Source: an uncultured Actinomycetes bacterium (GTDB lineage: Bacteria; Actinomycetota; Actinomycetes; Nanopelagicales; Nanopelagicaceae). Taken from it: DNA of 64,000 nt. The notes beneath the pieces were generated by a model. The model saw nothing but the letters and a program-made list of their open reading frames with translations. It had not been told where the DNA came from and did not search any database. Positions 1-9,442 of this stretch are shown piece after piece. The stretch covers positions 1 through 64,000 of the forward strand of contig CAIJOY010000032.1 of the NCBI GenBank assembly GCA_903822425.1, in the 5' to 3' direction. The position numbers and the translations under genes are program-made. The first letter of the stretch is position 1. Each line of letters starts with the position of its first letter.

Positions 1-1706
1 GTGTTTTGATTGCGACCTTGCTTGCACCGGCTACAGCCACGGCTGCACAGAATTTCACCATCAATTTTTCTGATCACTTTAGTAGCGGCACAGTGCAATC
101 CATGATCACATCATCAAAACAGATGGCTTCAATGATGGGCAATGGTTATTACTTGTGTTCATCCCTTGATGATCCAAAATGTTCTCAAGCTGCTGATATC
201 ACCGCTATTTTGCCAATGTGTTCTGGAAGCACTGATGCATATTGCATTGAATCTTTGAACATCACAAGCAACAAATCCACGGCAGGAGCGGCTACAGTCT
301 TAAAAACCATCGGTAAGAGACAATTTAGCGCCGATGCTGCAAAGGGTCTGCCTGAAGGCTCACATGAGACTCTCTTTGAAGTTCCGGGTTTAAAAACTGC
401 AGGAGAACAGTCATTGTATGCAGTCAGAGTAAAAGTGGATTTAGTGTCTTTTCCTGGAGTTGGTGTAATTGCCACTGATTTTTCTGCATCAGTGGTTCCT
501 TATGAGAATTCTACAACATCATCATCTGATCCAGAAGTTCGAGAATCAGTTGATCCGCAAGGTAAGACGTCGGTAGGTGTCTTCGTCTCCGATACCAATA
601 ACACATGTGTCTGGATTGAAAATGGCGCGTGCGGCAAGGAAACAAAATTTCCAGATGGGGCAAAAGTTACCCTCACACTTCATATGGCAAACTATTTAAC
701 TACGTGGATGCACGGAAGATTGACTGAGCAGAGTATTACTTTGAGTCAACTAACCCCAAAGCAAAATCGAATTGTTGTGCAGGCTAAACCATTAGAAATT
801 CAAGGTTCGTCGATAACCCTTTCAACGGACAAAGTTGACCCTGCAATGTTGAATAATTTCCGCGATGCAAATGGCTTCTTGCACGAAGGGGATATCTCGC
901 AAATGGTTGAAACCTCTCAAGATGGCACATTGCCCTACTTCAAAGGCTTTGAAACTGACCTAGGAGATAAATCAAAGACCTTAACTTCCACATGGTCATT
1001 TAGGTCTTTGAGTGGGTCGATGTTAAGTGATCCCTCGATGGCACTTGCAGTCATGACAAATAACACGGCAGCGCTCAGTAGTGCACTCTCGGCTGCAATT
1101 GTTAAAAATTCAGGACTAGGTTCAATGGCGAGTGCTTGTCTTCCACAAGCCAGCACTCTTGCTGGAGCAATTTTGGGACAAAACTCCATCACAGATTTGA
1201 TTGGACTTGTGACAACCAGTGCAATGGTTTACGGCGCTGGCCCCCCAACTTTTAAAGATGGTGCACTGGACTATCAAGTTGCTGGTCTACATTTCAATCC
1301 CGATGGAACAGTGTTTTCTGGGCGTTATGACTTGTTGATGAATAAGACCATTGCAAAATGTATGTATGGCTTTGGACCGAATGTTCCTGTTTATGCAGAT
1401 GTTCAATTGGTCAATTCTGACGGCACGGCTCGTGTAACTACAGCGATCCTGAGCGAAGATGCCAATTGGCTCAAACTCGGTGTTTACGGAATTACATTCT
1501 CATCTCCAACAGTCAGAATTAAGTTGCGAGAAGTTGGTAGCACAACTCCTACTCCATCTGCTAGTGCAAGTCCTAGTCCCAGTCCCAGTGCGACTAAAGT
1601 TGCAGTGGCAAAAAAGTCGACCATTACTTGCACCAAGGCTAAAGTCATGAAGAGGGTGACTGCCGTTAATCCAAAATGCCCAAACGGCTATAAGCTCAAG
1701 AAGTAA
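1..1706 (+). CDS. large secreted protein, 5' end cut by window
   Basis: The frame is open to the left edge, so the true start lies upstream; the first visible residues (VLIATLLAPATATAAQ) look like the end of a signal peptide with an AxA-type cleavage site. About 550 residues of mature protein follow, with many Thr/Ser and scattered Cys, and no catalytic motif I recognise. Near the C-terminus is a Ser/Pro linker (about 1540-1600, PTPSASASPSPSPS), then a short Lys-rich tail with two Cys ending in CPNGYKLKK. Such linker-plus-tail ends suggest an envelope-attached protein. I do not recognise the family and function is unknown. It probably forms its own transcription unit. Confidence 0.7.
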   Translation, partial: VLIATLLAPATATAAQNFTINFSDHFSSGTVQSMITSSKQMASMMGNGYYLCSSLDDPKCSQAADITAILPMCSGSTDAYCIESLNITSNKSTAGAATVLKTIGKRQFSADAAKGLPEGSHETLFEVPGLKTAGEQSLYAVRVKVDLVSFPGVGVIATDFSASVVPYENSTTSSSDPEVRESVDPQGKTSVGVFVSDTNNTCVWIENGACGKETKFPDGAKVTLTLHMANYLTTWMHGRLTEQSITLSQLTPKQNRIVVQAKPLEIQGSSITLSTDKVDPAMLNNFRDANGFLHEGDISQMVETSQDGTLPYFKGFETDLGDKSKTLTSTWSFRSLSGSMLSDPSMALAVMTNNTAALSSALSAAIVKNSGLGSMASACLPQASTLAGAILGQNSITDLIGLVTTSAMVYGAGPPTFKDGALDYQVAGLHFNPDGTVFSGRYDLLMNKTIAKCMYGFGPNVPVYADVQLVNSDGTARVTTAILSEDANWLKLGVYGITFSSPTVRIKLREVGSTTPTPSASASPSPSPSATKVAVAKKSTITCTKAKVMKRVTAVNPKCPNGYKLKK

Positions 1707-1852
1707 CCTTCGCACTGAGCACTTTTAAGCAATTTTCTAGGCGCCTTCTCAGGTTTTAGGCTCAATAGGTGCTGGCTGGGAAGATCTAGAGACCTAAGAT
1801 TGTTCTACTGCTGATGGAAACTCCATCGCACGATAAAAGGAGACACGAATAT

Positions 1853-2650
1853 ATGCGCAGCTCAAACCCTGTGTTGGGAAGAGCCTTCAATCAGCGTGGA
1901 TACGCTGCATTTGATCCAACGAAAACAAATGATTCACCAGCAACGTTAGAGAATCTCTATAACGCTCCTTCTGCATCATCACTTCGTACCGGTCGTATGA
2001 CGATTGATGATGTCGTAACGCGTACAGGAATCCTCTTTGGAATTTTAGTAATTACTGGCGCCATTTCATGGTCGCTCAACTTTGGCATGCCAATGTTGAT
2101 GCTAGGAGTCCTTGGTGGTTTCGCCCTTGCCATGGTTAATAGCTTCAGCAAAACTGTCCGCCCTGCCATGGTCATGGCATATGCGGGATTTGAGGGCGTA
2201 GCGCTGGGAACCATCAGCCATGTCTATAACGATATGTATCCAGGAATTGTGAGCCAAGCAGTTATCGGAACACTTGCTGCATTTGCTGGAATGCTCTTTG
2301 CCTACCGCAGTGGTCGCATTCGCGTCACACCTAAGTTCACAAAGATGATGATGGGCGCCCTCATGGGTTATCTCGTGCTTGGACTTGTCAGCATGATCGC
2401 AGGATTTGCTCATGTGGGTGGCGGACTAGGTTTCTATGGAGTAACTGGAGTTGGCCTACTTCTAGCCCTGGGCGGAGTTGCACTTGCAAGCTTTTTCCTT
2501 GTTCTGGATTTTGATCAAATTGAACAAGGAATTCGACAAGGTGCACCTGAACAAGAATCTTGGAGAGCTGCCTTTGGGTTGATGGTCACCATCGTCTGGC
2601 TCTATATGGAGATACTTCGTTTGATTTCCATATTACGCAGTAGTGACTAA
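1853..2650 (+). CDS. BI-1/YccA (Bax inhibitor-1) family membrane protein
   Basis: A 265-residue protein with a polar N-terminus of about 60 residues followed by seven hydrophobic segments. The core matches the actinobacterial Bax inhibitor-1/YccA-like family, including the late acidic stretch FLVLDFDQIEQGI, which in the family carries the pore aspartates. Members act as inner-membrane leak channels or stress modulators; the bacterial role is poorly defined. An in-frame ATG lies at 1814, but a clear AAGGAGA Shine-Dalgarno at 1838-1844 fits the ATG at 1853, so I use that. It is monocistronic and ends at a strong terminator shared with the convergent MFS gene. Confidence 0.85.
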   Translation: MRSSNPVLGRAFNQRGYAAFDPTKTNDSPATLENLYNAPSASSLRTGRMTIDDVVTRTGILFGILVITGAISWSLNFGMPMLMLGVLGGFALAMVNSFSKTVRPAMVMAYAGFEGVALGTISHVYNDMYPGIVSQAVIGTLAAFAGMLFAYRSGRIRVTPKFTKMMMGALMGYLVLGLVSMIAGFAHVGGGLGFYGVTGVGLLLALGGVALASFFLVLDFDQIEQGIRQGAPEQESWRAAFGLMVTIVWLYMEILRLISILRSSD

Positions 2651-2661
2651 TGAGATTAAAG

Positions 2662-2696
2662 AAAGACCCGGTTCCCACAAGGAGCCGGGTCTTTTT
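2662..2696. terminator. bidirectional Rho-independent terminator
   Basis: A 14-bp stem, AAAGACCCGGTTCC pairing with GGAGCCGGGTCTTT (one G-U pair), around a short CACAA loop. It is followed by a T-run on the plus strand, and the A-run before it becomes a T-run on the minus strand. It sits between the convergent BI-1 and MFS genes and can serve both. Confidence 0.9.
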
Positions 2697-2706
2697 ATTT
2701 TCCGAG

Positions 2707-3897
2707 TTATTTAAGGTGTGACTTGCGAGTTTCGGGAAGACGAAAGGCTAAGAGCACTGAGACTGAAAAAACCGCAGCAGATACGATAAATGCTGCACGA
2801 AATGAGTAAAGATCTGAAAGTAATCCCACTGTAATAGGGCCAACAATCATTCCCGCATCACCTGACATCTGCCAGAGTGCAATAACCTGTCCACTTTTTC
2901 CTCGAATTACATCTCCGACAATGTTGGCCGGAGTTGTTGACAAGAAGGCGCCTCCTAGTCCCATGATGCTCATCGCCACCAAATACATCCAAGGATGAAC
3001 AGCGAAGACAAGCACAAGTACGCCTGCTAGAACTACGGTGGTGCCGATGATGAGGGCTTGGCGGCGACCTTTGGTATCAGAAACATTTCCAGACGGAAGA
3101 AGCAGGACGCCTTGAAAGAGCGCTGCCAATGTGAATCCCAATCCAACTATGGCAGTTGTTGAGTGCAAATCTTCGGTTACAAAAAGTGGCAATATTGAGG
3201 ATCGAAGTCCAAAAAGAACCCAGCTAGTTAGAAATGAAAGCAACAGTGCTGTGCGGTAAGGAGCAAGTCTGATTGCTTCAGGGATGCCCATGTTCTCGTC
3301 AGAGTCTGATTCAGACTTGTGTGTTGGCTTGCCAGGTGAAAGGAAGAAATAACCCACTGAACCAGCGCAGAAAAGCATGATCGAATAAGTAAAGAATGGC
3401 GCACGTAAGGAAATAACACTGAGTGCTCCACCAATGGCTGGACCTGCAATACCACCGACAAGGAATGCTCCGTTATATACAGACTGCGCGCGGCCGCGAT
3501 GTTCATCAGATACCGATCGCATAATGATCGAACCCGCTGCAACCGAGAACATGGATGATCCCAAGCCGCCAGCGGAGCGGAAAATTAACAATTGTGTGTA
3601 GCTGTGAGCCAATGCGCAGAGAAAGGTGAAGAAAGAAACCAAGAAGATTCCTGAGGCAAAAATTGGTTTTTCGCCGAATCGATCGACGAGTTTTCCAGAA
3701 ATTAAACCAGATGAAAACCTTGCAATGGCAAACATCGAAACAATGAGGCCAACGGCTGAGTTATTGACCCCGAATGATTTAGTGAAAAGGGGTATGGCTG
3801 GAACGACAATTCCAAATCCGACCGCAACAAAAAATGATGATGCGACAAGAATTTTGACTTCGCGCGGTATGTCCGCAAGAAGTCGATTACCGATCAA
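2707..3897 (-). CDS. MFS transporter (12-TM, DHA1-like)
   Basis: A 396-residue protein with about 12 hydrophobic segments and MFS signature loops: the motif-A-like region [11 protein letters not shown] after TM2, and [12 protein letters not shown] in the first half. The second half repeats the pattern with [11 protein letters not shown]. The family exports drugs or small metabolites by proton antiport; the substrate cannot be told from sequence. The start is a TTG whose first base pairs sit inside the TGA stop of the upstream DHA2 exporter (TTGA overlap), so the two exporters are translationally coupled. Confidence 0.85.
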   Translation of the reverse strand: MIGNRLLADIPREVKILVASSFFVAVGFGIVVPAIPLFTKSFGVNNSAVGLIVSMFAIARFSSGLISGKLVDRFGEKPIFASGIFLVSFFTFLCALAHSYTQLLIFRSAGGLGSSMFSVAAGSIIMRSVSDEHRGRAQSVYNGAFLVGGIAGPAIGGALSVISLRAPFFTYSIMLFCAGSVGYFFLSPGKPTHKSESDSDENMGIPEAIRLAPYRTALLLSFLTSWVLFGLRSSILPLFVTEDLHSTTAIVGLGFTLAALFQGVLLLPSGNVSDTKGRRQALIIGTTVVLAGVLVLVFAVHPWMYLVAMSIMGLGGAFLSTTPANIVGDVIRGKSGQVIALWQMSGDAGMIVGPITVGLLSDLYSFRAAFIVSAAVFSVSVLLAFRLPETRKSHLK

Positions 3898-5504
3898 CCA
3901 ATTGCCTCACCAGCTGCATCTTCACGTGCGGCGGCATAATCCTGATTTGTACGCAGTGGGAGTTCGCGTAGTGAAAGGGCAAGGATGAAACCCAGCGCTG
4001 TCACAGGAGCTGCTGCATAGAAAACAATATGGAATGCATTGACGTAGGCATCTAGCGCTGTGTTAACAACCACTGGAGCAAATGTCTCTGGTGCAGAGAT
4101 GATCTTGGTAATTCCAGTTTGTGAGACATCAAGACCAGATACCGCAGTTGGATTTTGCGCAGCAAGTCCTGAGAACCCACTTGTCATGTAATGGGTGAGG
4201 CGATTATTTAAAACTGCCCCGAACAACGCAGTACCAAAAACGCTACCAAGGGAGCGGAAGAATGTATTGGAACTTGTTGCAACTCCCATATCCTTGAAAT
4301 CTACTGAGTTTTGTAGAGCAATCACTATGGTCTGCATAGAAAGACCAAGTCCTGCACCGACCAAAATCGCATAAATAGATAGCTGCCAGTAAGGCGTATT
4401 GCGAGTCAGGGTAGTCATCAGCAAAATTCCCACCGTCATTACGGCAGTGCCGATTACCGGAAATAGCTTGTATTTTCCAGTAGCAGTGATTCTTTTACCA
4501 CTGAAGATTGATGTGGAGACGATTCCAAGCATCAGAGGGATTAACTTCAGCCCAGCCTCAGTTGCAGAGTTACCTTTTACAATCTGTAGATATAAAGGCA
4601 ACATCACGATGGCACCGAACATACCCGCACCAATAACTCCGCCAAGAAGTGACGTCAAAGTAAAAGTGTGATTTTTGAAAAGTCTCATCGGCAAAATTGG
4701 TTCCTTAGCTTTGCCTTCCCAATAAACAAAGAAGACGGAGAGAATTAAGCCAACAGCTAGATAGCCGAGTGTGCGGGAGTCGAGCCAACCATCTTGTGGT
4801 CCATATACGGCAACAGAGAGCAGAACAAATGTAACGCCAAGGACTAAGAGTACGGCGCCTAAGTAATCGATGGAATGCTCACGCTTTACTTTTGGAATGT
4901 GTAAAACGGCGGATGTAATAGCAAGTGCTGCAATACCAAATGGCAAGTTGATGTAGAAAATCCAGCGCCAGCCGGTGAAACCTAAAATTTGATGGTGATC
5001 AGAGAAGAATCCGCCGAGTAATGGACCGGCTACGGATGAAAGTCCCCAGACTGCACCGAAGTAGCCTTGATAACGCCCGCGCTCGCGCGGAGGAACGATG
5101 TCGCCAATAATCACGAAAGTCAGAGCCATTAAACCGCCAGCACCCAGACCTTGCAGTGCGCGGGTTGCAATCAGCTGGGCCATGTTTTGAGATAGACCTG
5201 CAAGAAGTGAGCCGACAAGGAATGTAACGATCGCAAACTGGAAAACGATGCGACGGCCATAAAGGTCAGAGATTTTTCCATAAAGCGGGGTTGAAGCCGT
5301 TGATGTTAATAAGTATGCGGTGACCACCCAGGTGTACTCCTTGAGTCCGCCAAGGTCGATAACGATGGTCTTAAGAGCAGTCGAGACGATGGTCTGATCT
5401 AAGGCGGCTAGGAGCATGCCTGTCATGAGGCCGCTGAGGATGATCATGATCTCGCGGTGGGTATGAGCTTTTGCAGGTGCTCCGGATCCAGCGTGCTTAG
5501 ACAT
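3894..5504 (-). CDS. DHA2-family (EmrB/QacA-like, 14-TM) MFS exporter
   Basis: A 536-residue protein with about 14 membrane segments. TM1 contains [10 protein letters not shown], the motif D1 of DHA2 drug antiporters; motif A ([13 protein letters not shown]) follows TM2, and the motif C-like region [16 protein letters not shown] lies near TM5. A polar tail of about 20 residues ends the protein. Members exchange protons for drugs, dyes or lipids. The ATG has an AAAGG Shine-Dalgarno. It is the first gene of a two-gene operon with the MFS exporter at 2707-3897 and diverges from the DrrAB-like operon, so three exporters lie side by side. Substrate unknown. Confidence 0.88.
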   Translation of the reverse strand: MSKHAGSGAPAKAHTHREIMIILSGLMTGMLLAALDQTIVSTALKTIVIDLGGLKEYTWVVTAYLLTSTASTPLYGKISDLYGRRIVFQFAIVTFLVGSLLAGLSQNMAQLIATRALQGLGAGGLMALTFVIIGDIVPPRERGRYQGYFGAVWGLSSVAGPLLGGFFSDHHQILGFTGWRWIFYINLPFGIAALAITSAVLHIPKVKREHSIDYLGAVLLVLGVTFVLLSVAVYGPQDGWLDSRTLGYLAVGLILSVFFVYWEGKAKEPILPMRLFKNHTFTLTSLLGGVIGAGMFGAIVMLPLYLQIVKGNSATEAGLKLIPLMLGIVSTSIFSGKRITATGKYKLFPVIGTAVMTVGILLMTTLTRNTPYWQLSIYAILVGAGLGLSMQTIVIALQNSVDFKDMGVATSSNTFFRSLGSVFGTALFGAVLNNRLTHYMTSGFSGLAAQNPTAVSGLDVSQTGITKIISAPETFAPVVVNTALDAYVNAFHIVFYAAAPVTALGFILALSLRELPLRTNQDYAAAREDAAGEAIG

Positions 5505-5567
5505 AGGTGGCCTTTCGTTTATTTATCAGTGAGATATTTTCGAGTGTAAGAAACTTGTTCAAGGATG

Positions 5568-5573
5568 TAACTT
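5568..5573 (+). promoter_or_regulatory. -10 element TAACTT for a leaderless GTG start
   Basis: TAACTT ends 6 nt before the GTG at 5580, and there is no Shine-Dalgarno at normal spacing. No good -35 element is visible. The spacing would place the transcription start at or next to the GTG. Confidence 0.5.
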
Positions 5574-5579
5574 TACCTC

Positions 5580-6560
5580 GTGAAATCGATTATGGCAGAA
5601 CATTTGGTGAAGACTTACCGCAAAGGCGAAGTACGGGCTCTAGATGACCTCAGCCTTGATGTGGCTGAAGGCACAGTTCTCAGCGTTCTCGGACCTAATG
5701 GTGCAGGCAAAACCACGGTGGTTCGAATTCTCACCACATTGCTTGCTCCTGATTCAGGCAGTGCAAGCGTAGGTGGAATCGATGTCGTTAAACATCCCGA
5801 TAAAGTGCGCGAAATTATTGGTCTTTCTGGTCAATATGCAGCCGTTGATGAAACTTTAACTGGCTGGGATAACTTGGTGATGTTTGGCCGCTTGTATCAC
5901 TTAGGTAAAAAAGCCGCCGTTGTTCGTGCTGATGAATTACTCGAAAGATTTTCATTAACCGACAGCGCTCGCCGCCCTATCAAAACCTACTCAGGTGGAA
6001 TGCGTCGCAGACTTGATTTAGCGGCATCTCTTATTGTTCAACCAAAAGTTCTCTTTCTTGATGAACCGACGACGGGCCTTGATCCACGTGGTCGTCAAGA
6101 AATGTGGGGAGTTATCGAAGAACTTGTAAAAGGTGGAGTGACCCTTTTACTTACGACTCAATATTTAGATGAAGCAGATCAGTTAGCTGATGAAATTGCC
6201 GTGATTGATCACGGAAAAGTAATTGCTCGTGGAACATCAGATGCTCTCAAACGTCAAGTGGGCGGTGAGCGCTTAGAAGTTGTTGTCGATCAAGATCACA
6301 TAACTGCGACAATGGAAATTGTTGCAAAGGTCAGTGGCCAGCAAGCCTCCCTTGATGCCGGGCTTCGCCAAATTTCAGCACCAGTAACAACTGGGGCAGG
6401 CGCCCTCATCGAAGTTTTGCGAAATCTAGACAGTGCGGGAATTCATCCACTTGATGTTGCACTTAAGCGCCCATCACTTGATGACGTGTTTATGGCTCTC
6501 ACTGGTCACGTTGCCGAAGAAGAAGTTGCTGCACCGGCAGGAAAGAGAGGCAAAAAATGA
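5580..6560 (+). CDS. DrrA-like ABC exporter ATP-binding protein
   Basis: A 326-residue nucleotide-binding subunit of an ABC-2 exporter. Visible motifs in order: Walker A GPNGAGKTT (about residue 39), signature YSGGMRRRLDLAASL, Walker B VLFLDEPTTGLDP, and a switch region LLTTQYLDEADQLAD with Gln where most ABC ATPases have the H-loop His, a known feature of DrrA/daunorubicin-type subunits. The C-terminal 90 residues match the extra domain typical of the DrrA family. It overlaps the permease gene by ATGA. GTG at 5580 is supported by the -10 hexamer 6 nt upstream; ATG at 5592 is the alternative. Substrate unknown. Confidence 0.88.
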   Translation: MKSIMAEHLVKTYRKGEVRALDDLSLDVAEGTVLSVLGPNGAGKTTVVRILTTLLAPDSGSASVGGIDVVKHPDKVREIIGLSGQYAAVDETLTGWDNLVMFGRLYHLGKKAAVVRADELLERFSLTDSARRPIKTYSGGMRRRLDLAASLIVQPKVLFLDEPTTGLDPRGRQEMWGVIEELVKGGVTLLLTTQYLDEADQLADEIAVIDHGKVIARGTSDALKRQVGGERLEVVVDQDHITATMEIVAKVSGQQASLDAGLRQISAPVTTGAGALIEVLRNLDSAGIHPLDVALKRPSLDDVFMALTGHVAEEEVAAPAGKRGKK

Positions 6561-7351
6561 GAGCGTTCACAGATGCGCTAATCATCACTAAACGCCAACT
6601 GCTGCAGTTGGCTCGTGTTCCAGAAGTTTTGATTTTCTCCACGATTCAGCCCGTGATGTTTGTGCTGCTATTTCGCTATGTCTTTGGTGGCTCAATTGCT
6701 ACAGGTCAGCCTGGGGGATACGTACAACTGTTGATGCCTGGAATCTTTGTGCAGACAACGGCTTTTACCCTTGCAGCAACTGCCTCTGGACTAGCTGAAG
6801 ATATGACCAAAGGTTTGATTGATCGATTTCGATCTCTGCCAATTTCTCGCTCGGCGCTAGTTTTTGGTCGCACACTAGGCGATGGCCTGCTAAACGTTGT
6901 TGTGCTTGCAGTCATGGGCCTTGCAGGTTACATCGTTGGCTGGCGTCCCTCATCTGGAATCTTCAAAATAGGTTTAGCTTTTATTTTCCTACTAGCTTTT
7001 GGATATGCACTTTCATGGGTAGGTATTTTTGCGGGCCTTGCCGCAAGAGATGCTCGAGTAGTTCAAAACGTGAGCTTCCTGATTACCTTTCCGCTGACTT
7101 TTCTTTCTAATGCATTTGCACCCACTACAGGGATGCCACGTGCCCTGCAATATGTTGCTGAATGGAACCCAGTTTCCACTATGGTGGCTGCATGCCGTGA
7201 ACTTTTCGGCTTGAAAAATCAATTTGGTGCAACTGCTGGATCATTTCCTAGTGAGCATCCATTGACGATGTCGCTGATTTATATGGTTATTATCGTTTCA
7301 ATCTTTGTTCCGCTCAGTGTTCGCAAATACACAACCGCTGCCAAGAAGTAA
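6557..7351 (+). CDS. DrrB-like ABC-2 exporter permease
   Basis: A 264-residue membrane protein with six hydrophobic segments and the ABC-2 permease signature: amphipathic N-terminus, EDMTKGLIDRFRSLPISR loop, and the late NAFAPTTGMPRALQYVAEWNP region. It should form the membrane channel with the ATPase encoded just upstream, with which it shares a 4-bp ATGA overlap. The family exports antibiotics, lipids or glycolipids. The gene ends 3 bp from the convergent greA stop, with no terminator between them. Confidence 0.87.
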   Translation: MRAFTDALIITKRQLLQLARVPEVLIFSTIQPVMFVLLFRYVFGGSIATGQPGGYVQLLMPGIFVQTTAFTLAATASGLAEDMTKGLIDRFRSLPISRSALVFGRTLGDGLLNVVVLAVMGLAGYIVGWRPSSGIFKIGLAFIFLLAFGYALSWVGIFAGLAARDARVVQNVSFLITFPLTFLSNAFAPTTGMPRALQYVAEWNPVSTMVAACRELFGLKNQFGATAGSFPSEHPLTMSLIYMVIIVSIFVPLSVRKYTTAAKK

Positions 7352-7354
7352 AAG

Positions 7355-7831
7355 TTACTGGTAAAACTCAGCTTCTAGAATCGCAACTTTAATTTCACGA
7401 CCACTAGGCGCTGTGTATGTCACGGTATCGCCAATCTTGGCACCGAGCACCGCTGCTCCCAGTGGGGATTTCTCGCTATAGACATCGAGATCACCCGAGG
7501 CAATTTCTCGTGATCCAAGCAAGAATTTCATTTCATCTCCACCAATATCGGCAGTGATGACCATTCCGGCTCCGACAAATCCTGATTCACCAGCAGGCGG
7601 TGCACCAATGTGTGAATGCTCGAGCATGTGCTTGAGTTGGCGAATTCGTGCTTCCATCTTTCCTTGTTCTTCACGCGCTGCGTGGTAGCCACCATTTTCT
7701 TTCAGGTCACCTTCGGCACGTGCTGTTTCAATTTTCTTAATAATTTCGGCACGCCCAGTACTTTCGAGTGTTGCCAGCTCGCTTGCAAGTCGGTCGGCTG
7801 CCTCTTGGGTCAACCATGTCTGGGTTGTCAT
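7355..7831 (-). CDS. greA: transcription elongation factor GreA
   Basis: A 158-residue GreA: an N-terminal antiparallel coiled coil with the tip acidic region ARAEGDLKENGGYHAAREEQ, then the FKBP-like C-terminal domain ending GREIKVAILEAEFYQ. GreA enters the RNA polymerase secondary channel and stimulates cleavage of backtracked transcripts. Size and motifs are normal. It follows the DUF4307 gene by 12 bp on the same strand, an arrangement also known in mycobacteria. Confidence 0.97.
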   Translation of the reverse strand: MTTQTWLTQEAADRLASELATLESTGRAEIIKKIETARAEGDLKENGGYHAAREEQGKMEARIRQLKHMLEHSHIGAPPAGESGFVGAGMVITADIGGDEMKFLLGSREIASGDLDVYSEKSPLGAAVLGAKIGDTVTYTAPSGREIKVAILEAEFYQ

Positions 7832-7843
7832 AAGTGTCGAAGG

Positions 7844-8227
7844 TTACTGGTTAGTGGCCCTACAGCGCGAGATGCCCGCATTCACGCTAGCCATACGCGT
7901 GGGAATGAGGATGGTGCGCTCGATGTGGACGCTACCGGCCGGGATGAGATCCTCAATTTCTCCAGTGACATTTTTGTCGAAATCATGAGCCACCAAAGTG
8001 CACGTGACCAAAAGGTTGGCATCACGACGATCGATGGAATATCTCAAACTCATCTGGCGATCGGAAACTACAGAAAATGAAATCAACGAGCTAGATATCT
8101 CAGGTCTTGAATGATGTAGGCCTGCCCACACCAGCCATGCTCCACCAATAATGAGCAAAGTCATAGCTAATGGTTTCCAACGCGCAGGCCGTTGCCCATA
8201 GCGATCAGAAAAAGAGAGTTCATCCAT
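7844..8227 (-). CDS. DUF4307 membrane-anchored protein
   Basis: A 127-residue protein with a short cytosolic N-terminus (FSDRYGQRP), one membrane segment around residues 20-38, and an external beta-rich domain containing CTLVAHDFDKNVTGEI. This matches actinobacterial DUF4307, of unknown function, usually encoded next to greA. The RYG motif near the N-terminus is typical. The region before the ATG holds AAGAAT 6 nt upstream and no Shine-Dalgarno, so transcription may be leaderless, though this hexamer is weaker than others in the window. Confidence 0.8.
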   Translation of the reverse strand: MDELSFSDRYGQRPARWKPLAMTLLIIGGAWLVWAGLHHSRPEISSSLISFSVVSDRQMSLRYSIDRRDANLLVTCTLVAHDFDKNVTGEIEDLIPAGSVHIERTILIPTRMASVNAGISRCRATNQ

Positions 8228-8258
8228 GGGATGATTCTTTCAGATAAAAGGGGTTGAT

Positions 8259-8396
8259 ATGTCAAAGAACATTGAAATTGGCGTTGCCGGTTCAATAACC
8301 GTTTCTATCCTCACGATTAGCTTTGCATTTTTGATGCGCAGTTTCTATAAGCGTTTCAGCCGTTTGGAGAAGCGCAAGGACGATGCTCCAGAATAA
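8259..8396 (+). CDS. 45-residue single-pass membrane protein
   Basis: A short gene: ATG at 8259 preceded by AAAAGGGG at good spacing, TAA at 8394-8396. The product starts MSKNIEIGVAGSITVS, has one hydrophobic stretch (about residues 8-27), then a basic tail with FYKRFSRLEKRKDDAPE. Its last 14 bases overlap the start of the SURF1 gene, implying coupled translation. Small proteins of this kind occur between the greA/DUF4307 region and neighbouring genes in actinobacteria; no function is known. The strong Shine-Dalgarno and the membrane-plus-basic pattern argue that it is real. Confidence 0.65.
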   Translation: MSKNIEIGVAGSITVSILTISFAFLMRSFYKRFSRLEKRKDDAPE

Positions 8397-9105
8397 ACTC
8401 AAAAGCATTACTGTTTTTCTCGGAGTCGCCCTACTTGCTAGCGCATTCTTCTCTTTGGGGATGTGGCAATGGAATCGAGCCCAAGATAGTCAAAAAACTT
8501 TAGTCGTAGATAAGACGCTCGTTACTCTGGAATCAATTTCCCAACCACGTACTGCACTTGCATCTGCGGCAACATTGCGCCACGTGAAAGTCACCGGCAA
8601 GTATGTAGCCACTTACAAGGCCCCCAATCAAGTTGATGGCAAAGGTAATGTCAGTGATTGGCAAGTTGCACTACTGGCAACAAATTCTGGAGCTGCGATT
8701 TTGGTAGTGCGTGATCAGTGGTCACAGATGAACAAAGTTGCACCGGGAGATGATCTAACGGTGACTGGCGTTTTGATGCCTCACCAAAGTGATAATCGCG
8801 CAGAGAGTGCCCCTGGAGTTTTATCTCGTATTGATAGCGCACTAGTCGTTGCTCAAACACCCTTGGATCTTTACGATGGTTTTGTTATTGCCGATAGCGA
8901 ACAGCGATCTGACATGATCATGCTCTTGCCTAGCATTACCCCGCCAGCGCCCTCAAGCGCGGTGCCGGGCTTTTATTGGCAACACATCTCTTATGTGATT
9001 ATTTGGTGGCTTATGGTCGGGGTTGTGATCTACCTTTTCCTTTATCAGCGACGATTTCAAAGTAGAGTTAATCTAGAAGCCAACAGTGAAGAAAGTGAGT
9101 TATAA
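8383..9105 (+). CDS. SURF1 family protein
   Basis: A 240-residue protein with two membrane segments: an N-terminal one ending SLGMWQWNRAQ and a C-terminal one in ISYVIIWWLMVGVVIYLFLY, with an external domain between. The layout and the FYWQHISYVIIWW region are typical of SURF1, which helps cytochrome c oxidase assembly and haem a insertion. It overlaps the 45-residue gene by 14 bp and abuts the DUF3817 gene (TAA then ATG). Bacterial homologues vary, so oxidase assembly is inferred from the family. Confidence 0.87.
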   Translation: MLQNKLKSITVFLGVALLASAFFSLGMWQWNRAQDSQKTLVVDKTLVTLESISQPRTALASAATLRHVKVTGKYVATYKAPNQVDGKGNVSDWQVALLATNSGAAILVVRDQWSQMNKVAPGDDLTVTGVLMPHQSDNRAESAPGVLSRIDSALVVAQTPLDLYDGFVIADSEQRSDMIMLLPSITPPAPSSAVPGFYWQHISYVIIWWLMVGVVIYLFLYQRRFQSRVNLEANSEESEL

Positions 9106-9426
9106 ATGGATGCAAACAAGCCACTCATGGGTGGAACTTTGATTCGGTTCCGCGTCATGGCAATCTTTTCTGGCACCATGATGCTCTTGCTCTGCTTTGT
9201 CGAGATCCCAGTCAAACACCTTCTCAATAACCCTGACTTAGCCAGCAATTTGACATGGATACCGGTGGTTCATGGCTTTACCTACCCCCTCTATGTGATT
9301 GCAGCCATTCAATTCTCGGTCAAAGCTCGCTTCTCACTTGCCAAGATGCTTGGCTTTATTTTGGCTGGCACTTTGCCTCTGGCTTCCTTAATCGCAGAGC
9401 GCCATGCAGTTGCGCGTTTTCGCTAA
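9106..9426 (+). CDS. DUF3817 small integral membrane protein
   Basis: A 106-residue protein with three hydrophobic segments and the pattern of DUF3817: FRVMAIFSGTMMLLLCFVE, then VVHGFTYPLYVIAA, then a last helix ending AERHAVARF. Function unknown; members are common in actinobacteria and often lie near SURF1 or guanine metabolism genes. The ATG follows directly on the stop of the SURF1 gene, so it is in the same operon. Confidence 0.82.
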   Translation: MDANKPLMGGTLIRFRVMAIFSGTMMLLLCFVEIPVKHLLNNPDLASNLTWIPVVHGFTYPLYVIAAIQFSVKARFSLAKMLGFILAGTLPLASLIAERHAVARFR

Positions 9427-9442
9427 GTAGGACTTTGCCCTC

